From Gynuella sunshinyii YC6258 (GTDB taxonomy: Bacteria > Pseudomonadota > Gammaproteobacteria > Pseudomonadales > Natronospirillaceae): a stretch of 64,000 nucleotides of DNA. Position 1 is the stretch's first letter. Every line of letters starts with the position of its first letter. The notes below the pieces were generated by a model, which saw only the letters and a program-made list of their open reading frames with translations, was not told where the DNA came from and did no database searches. Below are positions 17,584-25,858 of this stretch, piece by piece. The DNA lies in NCBI RefSeq assembly GCF_000940805.1, contig NZ_CP007142.1:4626593-4690592 (forward strand), read 5' to 3'. The position numbers were made by a program, and so were the translations under genes.

Positions 17584-17603
17584 AGGGTTGTGTGGTAGTG
17601 ATT
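17584..17603 (-). repeat. Decayed CRISPR repeat at the trailer end
   Basis: TGTGTGGTAGTGA aligns with the TGTGCGGCAGTGA part of the CRISPR repeat. It lies 57 bp from the next repeat, where the unit is 60 bp. It looks like a remnant of an older repeat. Confidence 0.5.
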
Positions 17604-17632
17604 TATGAGCGTGAGGGATATGCGTTTATGTT

Positions 17633-19160
17633 TTTTGGGGCTGCCTGTGTGGCAGTGAACAGCTCATCGGCAAAACTGAGACTTCCTTCATTTTTCTAAG
17701 CTGCCTGTGCGGCAGTGAACTGACATTAGCGAGTTACTCGCCGCTGAGACTTTTTCTAAGCTGCCTGTGCGGCAGTGAACGGCTTTCCTGAGAACATTTA
17801 AGCCATCCTTGATTTCTAAGCTGCCTGTGCGGCAGTGAACGGTAACGGTTTACACCATATTGCGCCAGATTCTTTCTAAGCTGCCTGTGCGGCAGTGAAC
17901 GTTTATGGAATGGTTGTCATCTTTACGTGATATTTCTAAGCTGCCTGTGCGGCAGTGAACGCTTCTCTAAAAACTTGCCTTCAACCTCATCATTTCTAAG
18001 CTGCCTGTGCGGCAGTGAACGGACTGGCGTGTGACGCAGAGTTATCAGTATCTTTCTAAGCTGCCTGTGCGGCAGTGAACTTAAATTTTTGGAGCTGGTG
18101 GCGGCCCTGGGCTTTCTAAGCTGCCTGTGCGGCAGTGAACATTCCGGACGCGGCGCGCTCCGTACTGGAAGTTTTCTAAGCTGCCTGTGCGGCAGTGAAC
18201 CATTTTTAAGTGTTCTTGATCTCGCTGTTGCTTTTCTAAGCTGCCTGTGCGGCAGTGAACGTTGTGTGCGAGCGTTGATGACTGGTCTTTGTTTTCTAAG
18301 CTGCCTGTGCGGCAGTGAACGAATCCTATGGACCCAATGACCCCTCGTTTGATTTCTAAGCTGCCTGTGCGGCAGTGAACTTACCATCTCGACCGGGGTC
18401 AAATCCCCGTTTTTTCTAAGCTGCCTGTGCGGCAGTGAACATTACCAGATTCCGCAATCATCAGAATGTTGCTTTCTAAGCTGCCTGTGCGGCAGTGAAC
18501 GCCATGCACGGCCTACAGCGTCTCGAGAGTCATTTCTAAGCTGCCTGTGCGGCAGTGAACTATTCAAGTAATCGAACCCACATCGCAATTTTTTTCTAAG
18601 CTGCCTGTGCGGCAGTGAACAACTATTTCTTTTCATAATGTTATATCCATTGTTTCTAAGCTGCCTGTGCGGCAGTGAACGTATGAACCAAAGATACTCG
18701 TGATCAGCGTAGTTTCTAAGCTGCCTGTGCGGCAGTGAACAAAACCGTCACTATTGCAGATTATCGCCCGTTTTTCTAAGCTGCCTGTGCGGCAGTGAAC
18801 CTGTAGGGACTGGATCAACTGACCCTTCTCCGTTTCTAAGCTGCCTGTGCGACAGTGAACTTCGAATGCCTGGGACTGGGCAGAGAACAAATTTTCTAAG
18901 CTGCCTGTGCGGCAGTGAACCGTGTGGGATCCGAATATCAACAAAGTGGTTTTTTCTAAGCTGCCTGTGCGGCAGTGAACATCTTCATCTACCTTGTACC
19001 ATTTTCCATGATTTTCTAAGCTGCCTGTGCGGCAGTGAACGTGGTCCCGTCAGAATCGTTATGATTTCTATTTTTCTAAGCTGCCTGTGCGGCAGTGAAC
19101 AAAGCGATTGCCACGCGCAAGGAAATCTATAATTTCTAAGCTGCCTGTGCGGCAGTGAAC
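17633..19160 (-). CRISPR. Type I-F CRISPR array, 26 repeats and 25 spacers, no cas genes in window
   Basis: Repeats of 28 bp at exact 60-bp spacing, so all spacers are 32 bp. On the minus strand the repeat starts GTTCACTGCCGCACAGG and ends CAGCTTAGAAA, the I-F type, with the GCTGCC/GGCAG hairpin. Repeat orientation indicates transcription leftward on the minus strand. The leftmost repeat (17633-17660) has changes in both halves, as expected for the oldest, trailer end, so the leader is on the right after 19160. One internal repeat (18833-18860) has a single G-to-A change. All spacers appear different. No cas1, cas2-3 or csy genes lie within the window on either side. Confidence 0.97.
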
Positions 19161-19290
19161 TGAAACATAAACGCAAAAAAATAAGTCACAACAATCACTT
19201 AGCGAAAAAACAACGGTTTGACCAATGTTTTTGGGCCGGGTTGTAACTTATTGATTTTCAAACAATTTTTTAAGGAGCCAAAAAGATTGG
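19161..19290 (-). promoter_or_regulatory. Probable CRISPR leader
   Basis: AT-rich 130 bp next to the perfect end of the array, with runs of A and T (19177-19183, 19205-19211, 19264-19273). Its position upstream of the array in the transcription direction is where a leader with promoter and integration signals is expected. No specific motif such as an IHF site could be confirmed by eye. Confidence 0.6.
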
Positions 19291-19695
19291 TATGTTTGGT
19301 ATCAATCTTTGGTTTTCCCTGTGTCGGCGTTACCTCGGTCTGATGCGATGTCGGGTGTTATGCCTGGCCATCATAAACAGCCGGGATGACGCGGTTGTCT
19401 CAGGGTTTTGCTTTTTTACTGCGATTGCGACCCGGTTGCAAGTGCTTATGGTTGTCAGCGGGTTTTATGATTCCTCAAACTCGCTGATCCGTGCAGTATG
19501 CGGTGGTTTGGAATGGTGCAAGGGCATTTTCGATACTGAGGTACCGGCAGGTCAGCGGTCATTGTGACCGCCGGCGGGGGTGTCTTACCCGGCTAACGAT
19601 AGTGAGCCCCAGGCGATTACGGTGTTTTTGGATGACATCACGATATGTCCGGGGCCGCTATTATGGTGATCTGGGTGATCTATGGCGGAGTCGGC
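19291..19695. other. Non-coding stretch between the CRISPR leader and the GH43 gene
   Basis: 405 bp. A 91-codon plus-strand frame exists but its composition (many Cys, Trp, Arg) does not look coding. A short perfect hairpin GCGGTCA / TGACCGC lies at 19555-19571 without a T run. No cas remnant was recognised. Confidence 0.5.
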
Positions 19696-20652
19696 TCAGT
19701 CATCGTTCATTTCCGGCTGTGGCTCGCCAAATACGGGAAAGCCCTGTTCATCCCAGTGGAAGGTCTGCACGCAGGTGTGGCGGTTGGGGTCCCACAGGGG
19801 ATCTCCCTGGATGTCGGTGTAGTTGCGGGCGTGGTATACGAGGTAGTCTTTGGTGTGTTCGCGGTCGCGGGTAAAGCTGTTGTGGCCGGGGCCGTAGATG
19901 TCCGCCTCGGGGCGGCTGGCAAATACCGGCCGGGGGCCTTTATGCCAGGCTTTGGGGTCCAGCAGGTTCTCATGCTCACCAGCCCACAGCAGGCCCAGGC
20001 AGTAGCGTTCGTCGGTGGCACTGGCGGAGTAGCTGATGAATATTTTGCCGTTGCGAATGATAACGGCCGGACCTTCGTTGACCCAGAAGCCTTTGATTTC
20101 CCATTCGAACTCAGGCCGGCTGATCATCACTGGCTGGCTGTTCAGGGTGGTGGCATCGGCCAGGGTGGCAATGTAGAGGCAGGAGTTGCCTTTGTGTACC
20201 GGGTGTTTCTGGGCCCAGACGTAGTAATGCTGTTGCTGATGGGTAAACACGGTGGCATCGAGACAGAAGGTGTCGATGCCGGAATCGACCTGGCCGGCGA
20301 AGGTCCACTTACCGGAGATGGGGTCTTCGTCATGGCAGGTCAGGGCGTACATTCGATGCTGGAATGCGTCGTTGAATATTTCCCGGTTGGGAGCGGCGGC
20401 AAAGTAGATGACCCAGTGTCCAAAAATGTGGTGAATTTCAGGTGCCCATATGAGGTCGCTCGCTGGCCCGCTGTCGGGTTTGTGCCAGACGGTGACGATG
20501 TCTGCGGTGGTGGCCAGCTCGGTGATGGAATCGGCACGGCGCAGTTCTATGCGGTCGTATTCGGGTACTGAGGCGATAAAGTAGTAGCGGTTATCGCTGT
20601 GCAGCAGAATCTGTGGATCGGCCCGCTGCAATATGATTGGGTTAGTGGTCAT
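19696..20652 (-). CDS. GH43-family glycosidase (beta-xylosidase/alpha-L-arabinofuranosidase type)
   Basis: 318 residues with the five-blade propeller pattern of GH43. The three acidic residues are visible: general base Asp in RADPQIL, pKa-modulating Asp in FCLDATVF, and acid Glu in VNEGPAVI. There is no signal peptide, so it should act in the cytoplasm on small oligosaccharides delivered by the ABC transporter encoded upstream in the same direction. It is the last gene of the permease-permease-binding protein-LacI-GH43 run. GH43 members cut arabinose or xylose linkages; the exact sugar cannot be told from sequence alone. Confidence 0.85.
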   Translation of the reverse strand: MTTNPIILQRADPQILLHSDNRYYFIASVPEYDRIELRRADSITELATTADIVTVWHKPDSGPASDLIWAPEIHHIFGHWVIYFAAAPNREIFNDAFQHRMYALTCHDEDPISGKWTFAGQVDSGIDTFCLDATVFTHQQQHYYVWAQKHPVHKGNSCLYIATLADATTLNSQPVMISRPEFEWEIKGFWVNEGPAVIIRNGKIFISYSASATDERYCLGLLWAGEHENLLDPKAWHKGPRPVFASRPEADIYGPGHNSFTRDREHTKDYLVYHARNYTDIQGDPLWDPNRHTCVQTFHWDEQGFPVFGEPQPEMNDD

Positions 20653-20766
20653 GGGGTTGTGAACCTCTGCAAAAACCGGGACGGCGGTGATGGTACTGGC
20701 GGGTCTGCCAGAAAGACGGTCGTCGGCCGGTCTGTTGTTGTCGTTGTTAAGTCTGAAAACTGTCCG

Positions 20767-21819
20767 TTATTGTTCATAGTTTTTTTGGGCACGGTTATGG
20801 CGCTGTGCATTGGTGTTATGGGAAGTGGATTCCCGGACGGACAGTTCTCCTTCAATCTTTGTCTGGGCAATGCCTTCGATCATTCCAATCAGACAGTAAT
20901 CCACCGCCATTCTGCCCATTTCGTCATAGGGCAGATCTATGCTGCTCAGGGGTGGTAACAGTTCGCCTGCCAGGAGTTGGTTGTCGAAGCCCATAACGGC
21001 GATGTCTTCGGGAATCTTTCTGCCCTGTTCCTGGATGGCCTGATATACGCCGACCGCCATAAGGTCGCTGGCGCAGAAGATGGCATCGATCTGCTCTCCG
21101 GCACTCAACCATGTTCGCACTTGCAGGTAGCTCTGTCTGACTGACCAGTTACCTGCGGCGATCAGCCTCTCGTTGATCGGGCAATCTGCGTTGATCATGG
21201 CCTGTCGATAACCTCTGACACGTTGATTGGATGATTCCGACCAGCTCTCTCCGGTGATCATGGCTATTTTCCGATATCCCTGATTGAGCAGGTGCTCGGT
21301 GGCACGAAAGCCTCCCATGAAGTCCGCCGGCACGATGGTGGGAATTCGTATTTCTTTGCTGTCGAAACAGTTGAGATAAACCAGTTTCTGATGAGCGGCA
21401 ACGGTTACAGCGGTGATTTCGCGCAGACTGTTGATGGCATAAATGACACCCTGGCAATCAATATCTCTGACCACTTGTTGGAGCATGTGTGCTAACAGTT
21501 GCATGTCGTCTTCGTAATCGAAAATGGTTAATACGGTATTCAATTCCCAGGCTCGTTTTTGAGCGGCGGAAACCGCACTGATAAACGGGTCATGCATGTT
21601 GAGGCTGTTAATGAGCAGTATGAGTGATCCGGAGCGATCATCATGATGCACCTTTCGCCTTAAGGGGTATCCCATTTCTTCGGCGATTTGCAGCACTCTG
21701 CGGTTGGTCTCACTGGATACTCGGATGGTATCTGAGCCGTTGATAATGGCTGAAACTGTGGGTTGCGATACGCCGACAGCGGAGGCGATATCCATCATGG
21801 TGACTTTTTTCTTGCGCAT
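20767..21819 (-). CDS. LacI-family repressor of the sugar cluster
   Basis: 350 residues: N-terminal helix-turn-helix (MMDIASAVGVSQPTVSAIINGSDTIRVSSET) and a periplasmic-binding-protein-like sugar-sensing domain (SLILLINSLNMHDPF, IAVMGFDNQLLAGEL, LSSIDLPYDEMG). The recognition helix carries SAI rather than the usual SRV, so its operator may differ from classical LacI sites. It is encoded inside the operon it probably controls, 114 bp before the GH43 gene and 52 bp after the binding-protein gene. The candidate operator is the palindrome at 25229-25250. Confidence 0.88.
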   Translation of the reverse strand: MRKKKVTMMDIASAVGVSQPTVSAIINGSDTIRVSSETNRRVLQIAEEMGYPLRRKVHHDDRSGSLILLINSLNMHDPFISAVSAAQKRAWELNTVLTIFDYEDDMQLLAHMLQQVVRDIDCQGVIYAINSLREITAVTVAAHQKLVYLNCFDSKEIRIPTIVPADFMGGFRATEHLLNQGYRKIAMITGESWSESSNQRVRGYRQAMINADCPINERLIAAGNWSVRQSYLQVRTWLSAGEQIDAIFCASDLMAVGVYQAIQEQGRKIPEDIAVMGFDNQLLAGELLPPLSSIDLPYDEMGRMAVDYCLIGMIEGIAQTKIEGELSVRESTSHNTNAQRHNRAQKNYEQ

Positions 21820-21871
21820 GGCATCTCTCAGCAGCTGACGGGTGGAGATTTACCCCCACCCGTGTCAGTCA

Positions 21872-23182
21872 TTACAGATTGGCCAACATGTCGTTGATGC
21901 GACGCTCAGCTTCTTTCAGGGCTTCATCAATGGGTTTGACCCCGGTGACTGCTGCGGCCAGTTCTTCACCGAGAATATCCTGAACGGCAAACTGGCGTTT
22001 GACACCTTCAGGCAAGCCGGTTCCGCGTGTGGTGACGGAGAGCAGTGACTGGCGGTGTGGGAGTTTTAAGAATTCCGGCATGGTCAAAACGGATTTCACG
22101 CTGGGCAGATGACCGGTGCGCGACCATTGATAGTCGTTTTCTTTCATGAATTTGAAGAATTCGGCAGTGGCGGCCAGTTTGGCTTTATCCCGTTTTTTAT
22201 TGGGCATGACCCATGAGTGTCCGTCGACGTAGAGTTTGTCGTTCTGGAACAGTTGCGGATAAGGAACGGCCATGTAGGCATTGTAGATTTCGCTGTCTGG
22301 ATTGTGGGATTCCACTTCGAATGCACCTAACAACCAGTTGCCGTTCATGAGGATGCCACCATCACCATTGGTGAATCCGGATACCGATGCCGGGTAATCC
22401 ATGTTTTTGGTGGTCAGGTCTTCATCGTAAATTTGTTTTAGCATGTTAACTATGTTGCGGGCTTTGTCGCTTTGTAAGGATACTTTGTCGGGGTTGGCGA
22501 AAAAGTCGGAATCCTGTTCAAACATGTAGGTATAGAACAGCCGGGTATAGGCTGAGGTTTCGTTGGAGAGAATCTGTACCAGGTAGGGTTTGCCGGTGGC
22601 TTTTTTAAACTGCCGCGCCTGCTGCAATAATTCTTCCGGGGTGTGAGGCAACATCAGCTGGCCGTCTTCGCTCACCAGACCGGCCTGTTTCATCAGTTTC
22701 AGGTTGATGTGAAACAGCATGGTCCAGGTATCGATTGGCAGGCCATATACCTGACCTTCTTTGACGATGCCACGGGCAGCGGTATCGGTGAAGTCGTCTA
22801 AAGCAACCCCGGCCTGTTTCATCAAATCATCAATGGGCAAAATCAATCGGCGGGACTGGTAATCGGAGATGACGGAATTATGCATGGTAACCAGGTCCGG
22901 TGGCGTGCGGGATGCCATCTGAGCGGTGAGCTGGTCATATCCCGGCCATTCAACCGTGGTGACTTTGACTTTGATGTCCGGATGTTCTGCGGAGAACTGA
23001 TTGATCAGGCTGGTCATGATGCCGCATTCGCCTTCGGCTTTATCTACATCGGTATTGGTACCGTATTGAGCATCACAGGCACCGAAAAAGCGTTGCAGGT
23101 GCAGTTCTGTTTTTGCCATCGCACCGCCGGCTGCCATGCAGACCGACAGGATGACCGGTAGCAGTAGAGGTTGTTTTTTCAT
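21872..23182 (-). CDS. ABC transporter sugar-binding protein
   Basis: 436 residues with a Sec signal peptide (MKKQPLLLPVILSVCMAAGGAMAKTE, cleavage near AMA/KT). The family 1 solute-binding fold is indicated by FSAEHPDIKVKVTTVEWPGY, ILPIDDLM, VYGLPIDTWTMLFH and GGILMNGNWLLGAF. It should bind an oligosaccharide in the periplasm and hand it to the two permeases encoded upstream. A Cys pair (GACDAQYG and GECGIM) near the N-terminus may form a disulphide. The 114-bp gap after the permease gene may hold a processing site or attenuator. Confidence 0.9.
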   Translation of the reverse strand: MKKQPLLLPVILSVCMAAGGAMAKTELHLQRFFGACDAQYGTNTDVDKAEGECGIMTSLINQFSAEHPDIKVKVTTVEWPGYDQLTAQMASRTPPDLVTMHNSVISDYQSRRLILPIDDLMKQAGVALDDFTDTAARGIVKEGQVYGLPIDTWTMLFHINLKLMKQAGLVSEDGQLMLPHTPEELLQQARQFKKATGKPYLVQILSNETSAYTRLFYTYMFEQDSDFFANPDKVSLQSDKARNIVNMLKQIYDEDLTTKNMDYPASVSGFTNGDGGILMNGNWLLGAFEVESHNPDSEIYNAYMAVPYPQLFQNDKLYVDGHSWVMPNKKRDKAKLAATAEFFKFMKENDYQWSRTGHLPSVKSVLTMPEFLKLPHRQSLLSVTTRGTGLPEGVKRQFAVQDILGEELAAAVTGVKPIDEALKEAERRINDMLANL

Positions 23183-23296
23183 GGTAATGACCTTTTTTGT
23201 TGTTATTGCATTGAACCGAACGTCGCCGGATTCGTCGGCGATCCGTGTTGGGTTAATGTGCCCGTACCACTGATACCGGGCACTGACCCGAATGCG

Positions 23297-24205
23297 TTAT
23301 TGTTTGACTGCCCCACCGGCCACAGCCGTGACAATGTGTTTCTGGAAGAAGATATAGACCAGGATGATAGGCAGTGCTGAAAACACAGCCTGAGACGATA
23401 GATAACCAAGCCCCTCGCTTTGGGCGAAATTCATTTGCGATGATGCAATGCCCACTGTCAGGGTAAACATTTCCTGTTCTGTAGCAGAGATCAGCGGCCA
23501 GAAGTAGTCATTCCAGGAGGTTAAAAACGTCAGGATCCCCAGGGTGGCCTGAGCCGGAAGGGTCAGCGGTAACAGCACTTTCCAGAATACTTTGAATTTG
23601 CTGGCACCATCGAGTACGGCGGCTTCGGTGATTTCTGATGGGATGGCTTTGAAAAACTGGGTCATCAGGAATACGCCAAACGGTCCGGCCAATCCTGGCA
23701 GCACTAAACTGGCATAGGTATTGTGCAACCCCAACAGACTGAATATCTGATGACGGGCAATAATGACGGCCTGCTCTGGAACAGCCAATCCCATCAGGAC
23801 CACTATGTATAGTGTGTTCTTGTAGGGAAATTCCAGCTTTGCAAATGCATACCCTCCCAATGAGGACAGAATTAACACCCCCGCCGTCATACAGCAGGAA
23901 ACGATAAAGCTGTTTTTTAACCAGCCAAATACCGATGAACTTTTGAGGATGTCCAGATAGTTCTGCAGGGTATATGGAAAATGGAATACGGCTTCTGTTC
24001 CGAGCATGAGTTCCTGATTGGATTTGAGGCTCAGGCCTACGGTCCACAAAAATGGAGACAACATGATCAACGCCAGTATACCGGCACTCCACATGCCAAA
24101 GCGCTGGTTTCTGGAACCAAATAATGAAACTTCGCGAACCGCTACAGAATGTTTACGGCGGTTTATTCCGGATTTGTCTGGCTGTAATACTTTTAACTGG
24201 GTCAT
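23297..24205 (-). CDS. ABC transporter permease, MalG/LacG type
   Basis: 302 residues with about six membrane helices, starting WSAGILALIMLSPFLWTVGLSL. The EAA loop that contacts the ATPase is EAAVLDGASKFKVFWKVLLPL. It is the second permease of the pair, overlapping the first by 4 bp. No ATP-binding subunit is encoded in the cluster, so it must use a shared MsmK/UgpC/MalK-type ATPase made elsewhere. Confidence 0.9.
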   Translation of the reverse strand: MTQLKVLQPDKSGINRRKHSVAVREVSLFGSRNQRFGMWSAGILALIMLSPFLWTVGLSLKSNQELMLGTEAVFHFPYTLQNYLDILKSSSVFGWLKNSFIVSCCMTAGVLILSSLGGYAFAKLEFPYKNTLYIVVLMGLAVPEQAVIIARHQIFSLLGLHNTYASLVLPGLAGPFGVFLMTQFFKAIPSEITEAAVLDGASKFKVFWKVLLPLTLPAQATLGILTFLTSWNDYFWPLISATEQEMFTLTVGIASSQMNFAQSEGLGYLSSQAVFSALPIILVYIFFQKHIVTAVAGGAVKQ

Positions 24206-25083
24206 ACGTCAGCTCCCTTACGACGGCTTACATAAAACTGTGCCATGGCAGCAATGAGAATGATCAGAAACAGCAATTGCGACGCCGCCGCTGCCATACC
24301 AACATCCCAACGCCGGAATCCCAGATCGTAGATATACATCACCATGGATCTGGAGCTGTTATTCGGACCACCATTGGTCATGAGCAGTGCCTGTCCAAAT
24401 AATTGGAACTGCATGACAATTTCAATAATGATCACCAGTACGATGGTTCTGCCGATAGAGGGTAATGTGATTCGAAAGAACACCGCCCAGCGATTGGCGC
24501 CATCGATGGCTGCGGCCTCATAGATCTCTCTTGGGATCTGTTGCAGGGCCGCTATAAACAGGATCATAGGTAATCCCAGGCACCACCAGACCGTTGCGAT
24601 GGCAATTGAGATGAGGGACCAGTCCGGATCGGACAAAAAAGAAATCGGCTCCAGGCCGATATGGGTAAATAATGTAGCCATCAACCCATCATTTGGAATA
24701 AAAATGATACGCCAGATGAGGGTAACCACTGTTACCGAGAGAATGGTTGAGGCAAAAAAGACACCTCTCAACATACTGGTCACCCTGGTCTTTTGATTCA
24801 ACACCAGCGCCAATAACAAACCGACTACGACCAGCGCCGGAACGGTTAATATAACAAAGTACAAGGTATTCCAGACGGTCTGCCTGAAAATTCTGTCATG
24901 CAGTAACCGAACATAGTTATCGAGACCAATAAATTTTCCGGGTCCGAACAAATCCACTTTCTGAAAACTGAGATATATCCCCCAGAACAACGGCACGACT
25001 ATCATGCCTACAAAAACCAATAAATAGGGAAGCAGAAATGAAAAACTGGACAGCTGCTCTTTACGGCTATTGGTAAAACTCAT
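24202..25083 (-). CDS. ABC transporter permease, MalF/LacF type
   Basis: 293 residues with about six membrane helices (FLLPYLLVFVGMIVVPLFW, LYFVILTVPALVVVGLLLAL). The EAA loop is YEAAAIDGANRWAVFFRITL. It is the first gene of the operon; the promoter should lie in 25084-25300, where a perfect palindrome is found. In the family this subunit pairs with the MalG-type permease to form the channel. Confidence 0.9.
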   Translation of the reverse strand: MSFTNSRKEQLSSFSFLLPYLLVFVGMIVVPLFWGIYLSFQKVDLFGPGKFIGLDNYVRLLHDRIFRQTVWNTLYFVILTVPALVVVGLLLALVLNQKTRVTSMLRGVFFASTILSVTVVTLIWRIIFIPNDGLMATLFTHIGLEPISFLSDPDWSLISIAIATVWWCLGLPMILFIAALQQIPREIYEAAAIDGANRWAVFFRITLPSIGRTIVLVIIIEIVMQFQLFGQALLMTNGGPNNSSRSMVMYIYDLGFRRWDVGMAAAASQLLFLIILIAAMAQFYVSRRKGADV

Positions 25084-25228
25084 GTATTACCTCCTGTCCC
25101 TGGGTGATGCAACAGAAGTATTCAGAACAGATATTTTTATACCAAACTGAACTGAATACAGGTCGACTCAAGGACGCTGGTACGCAGACATCTGAAAACT
25201 GCGCAAGTTATTGTTATTTTGAGCGTCC

Positions 25229-25250
25229 ATAATATTATTACTAATATTAT
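25229..25250. promoter_or_regulatory. Perfect 22-bp palindrome upstream of the ABC sugar operon
   Basis: ATAATATTA, 4 bp, TAATATTAT. It lies 146 bp before the first permease start. It could be the operator of the LacI-type regulator in the same operon. It lacks the central CG of classical LacI operators, and because it is A/T only it could be a chance palindrome. Confidence 0.45.
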
Positions 25251-25291
25251 AATCGACATAGAAATTATGGCTGTTTATCTTGTTTTTTTGG

Positions 25292-25698
25292 TTATTCGGA
25301 TAAAACGACACCTGGTACATGAATACGAATATCATGAATATGCTGACGAATCCGTTCTGATTTTTTCTGCAAAATTTTCAATTGGGTAACAGTTCGGTCG
25401 AATAAGGGGTTATCTGTGGCTGGTCTTGTACCGGGAGCATTCGCTGATAGCTCACCGTTCAGAGAGCAATCCGGATTGAGTGTCAGTGAAAAGCACAACA
25501 GCGTTGTTGCTTTTCATCTTCACGTGCTGAAAACCATTTGCTGATGGCTTGGGCAAATCTGGTTCCCTGATGCTCCTCATTCAGCCATATTTGACCGGCA
25601 ATCAAATGTAGTTCAAAAAACGCGGACAGGCTTTTGAGCGATAAAGCCTTACCTTTTATGAGCATACTCACCAATAATATTCCGAAGCTTTGGTACAT
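25292..25698 (-). pseudogene. Possible frameshifted small gene
   Basis: Two minus-strand frames join end to end: 25698 to 25483 (71 codons, MYQSFGILLVSMLIKG...) and 25498 to 25292 (68 codons). The overlap lies at a CAACAACGCTGTTGTGC stretch, where a one-base change would fuse them into about 135 residues with a helical, charged C-terminal half (VTQLKILQKKSERIRQHIHD). I do not recognise the product. It could equally be non-coding promoter DNA for the ABC operon and the phosphoesterase gene. Confidence 0.25.
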
Positions 25699-25858
25699 AC
25701 AGCAATTAGCACACTCAATTTATCCTGTATATTCAAATGCTTGCATATATCCGGCTAATGGGTGTGCAGTTTTTTCGGGACCGATACCGATCTGTAATTG
25801 ATCCTTCACATCAGCCCCCTAATCTCTCGACTCCATTCAACTATTTGGAGTCGATTTT

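Noticed and set aside
18361-18420. Spacer with GGGGTCAAATCCCC as a tRNA T-arm fragment
   Set aside because: The loop is one base short of a T-loop and the reverse strand reads as ordinary coding sequence, probably phage-derived.
17923-19176. Long frames with repeated SLPHRQLR or FLSCLCGSE segments
   Set aside because: They are translations of the CRISPR repeat and spacers; the 60-bp unit keeps some frames open.
19292-19567. 91-codon plus-strand frame after the CRISPR leader as a cas remnant
   Set aside because: No Cas motif, no ribosome site, and an amino acid composition unlike real genes here.
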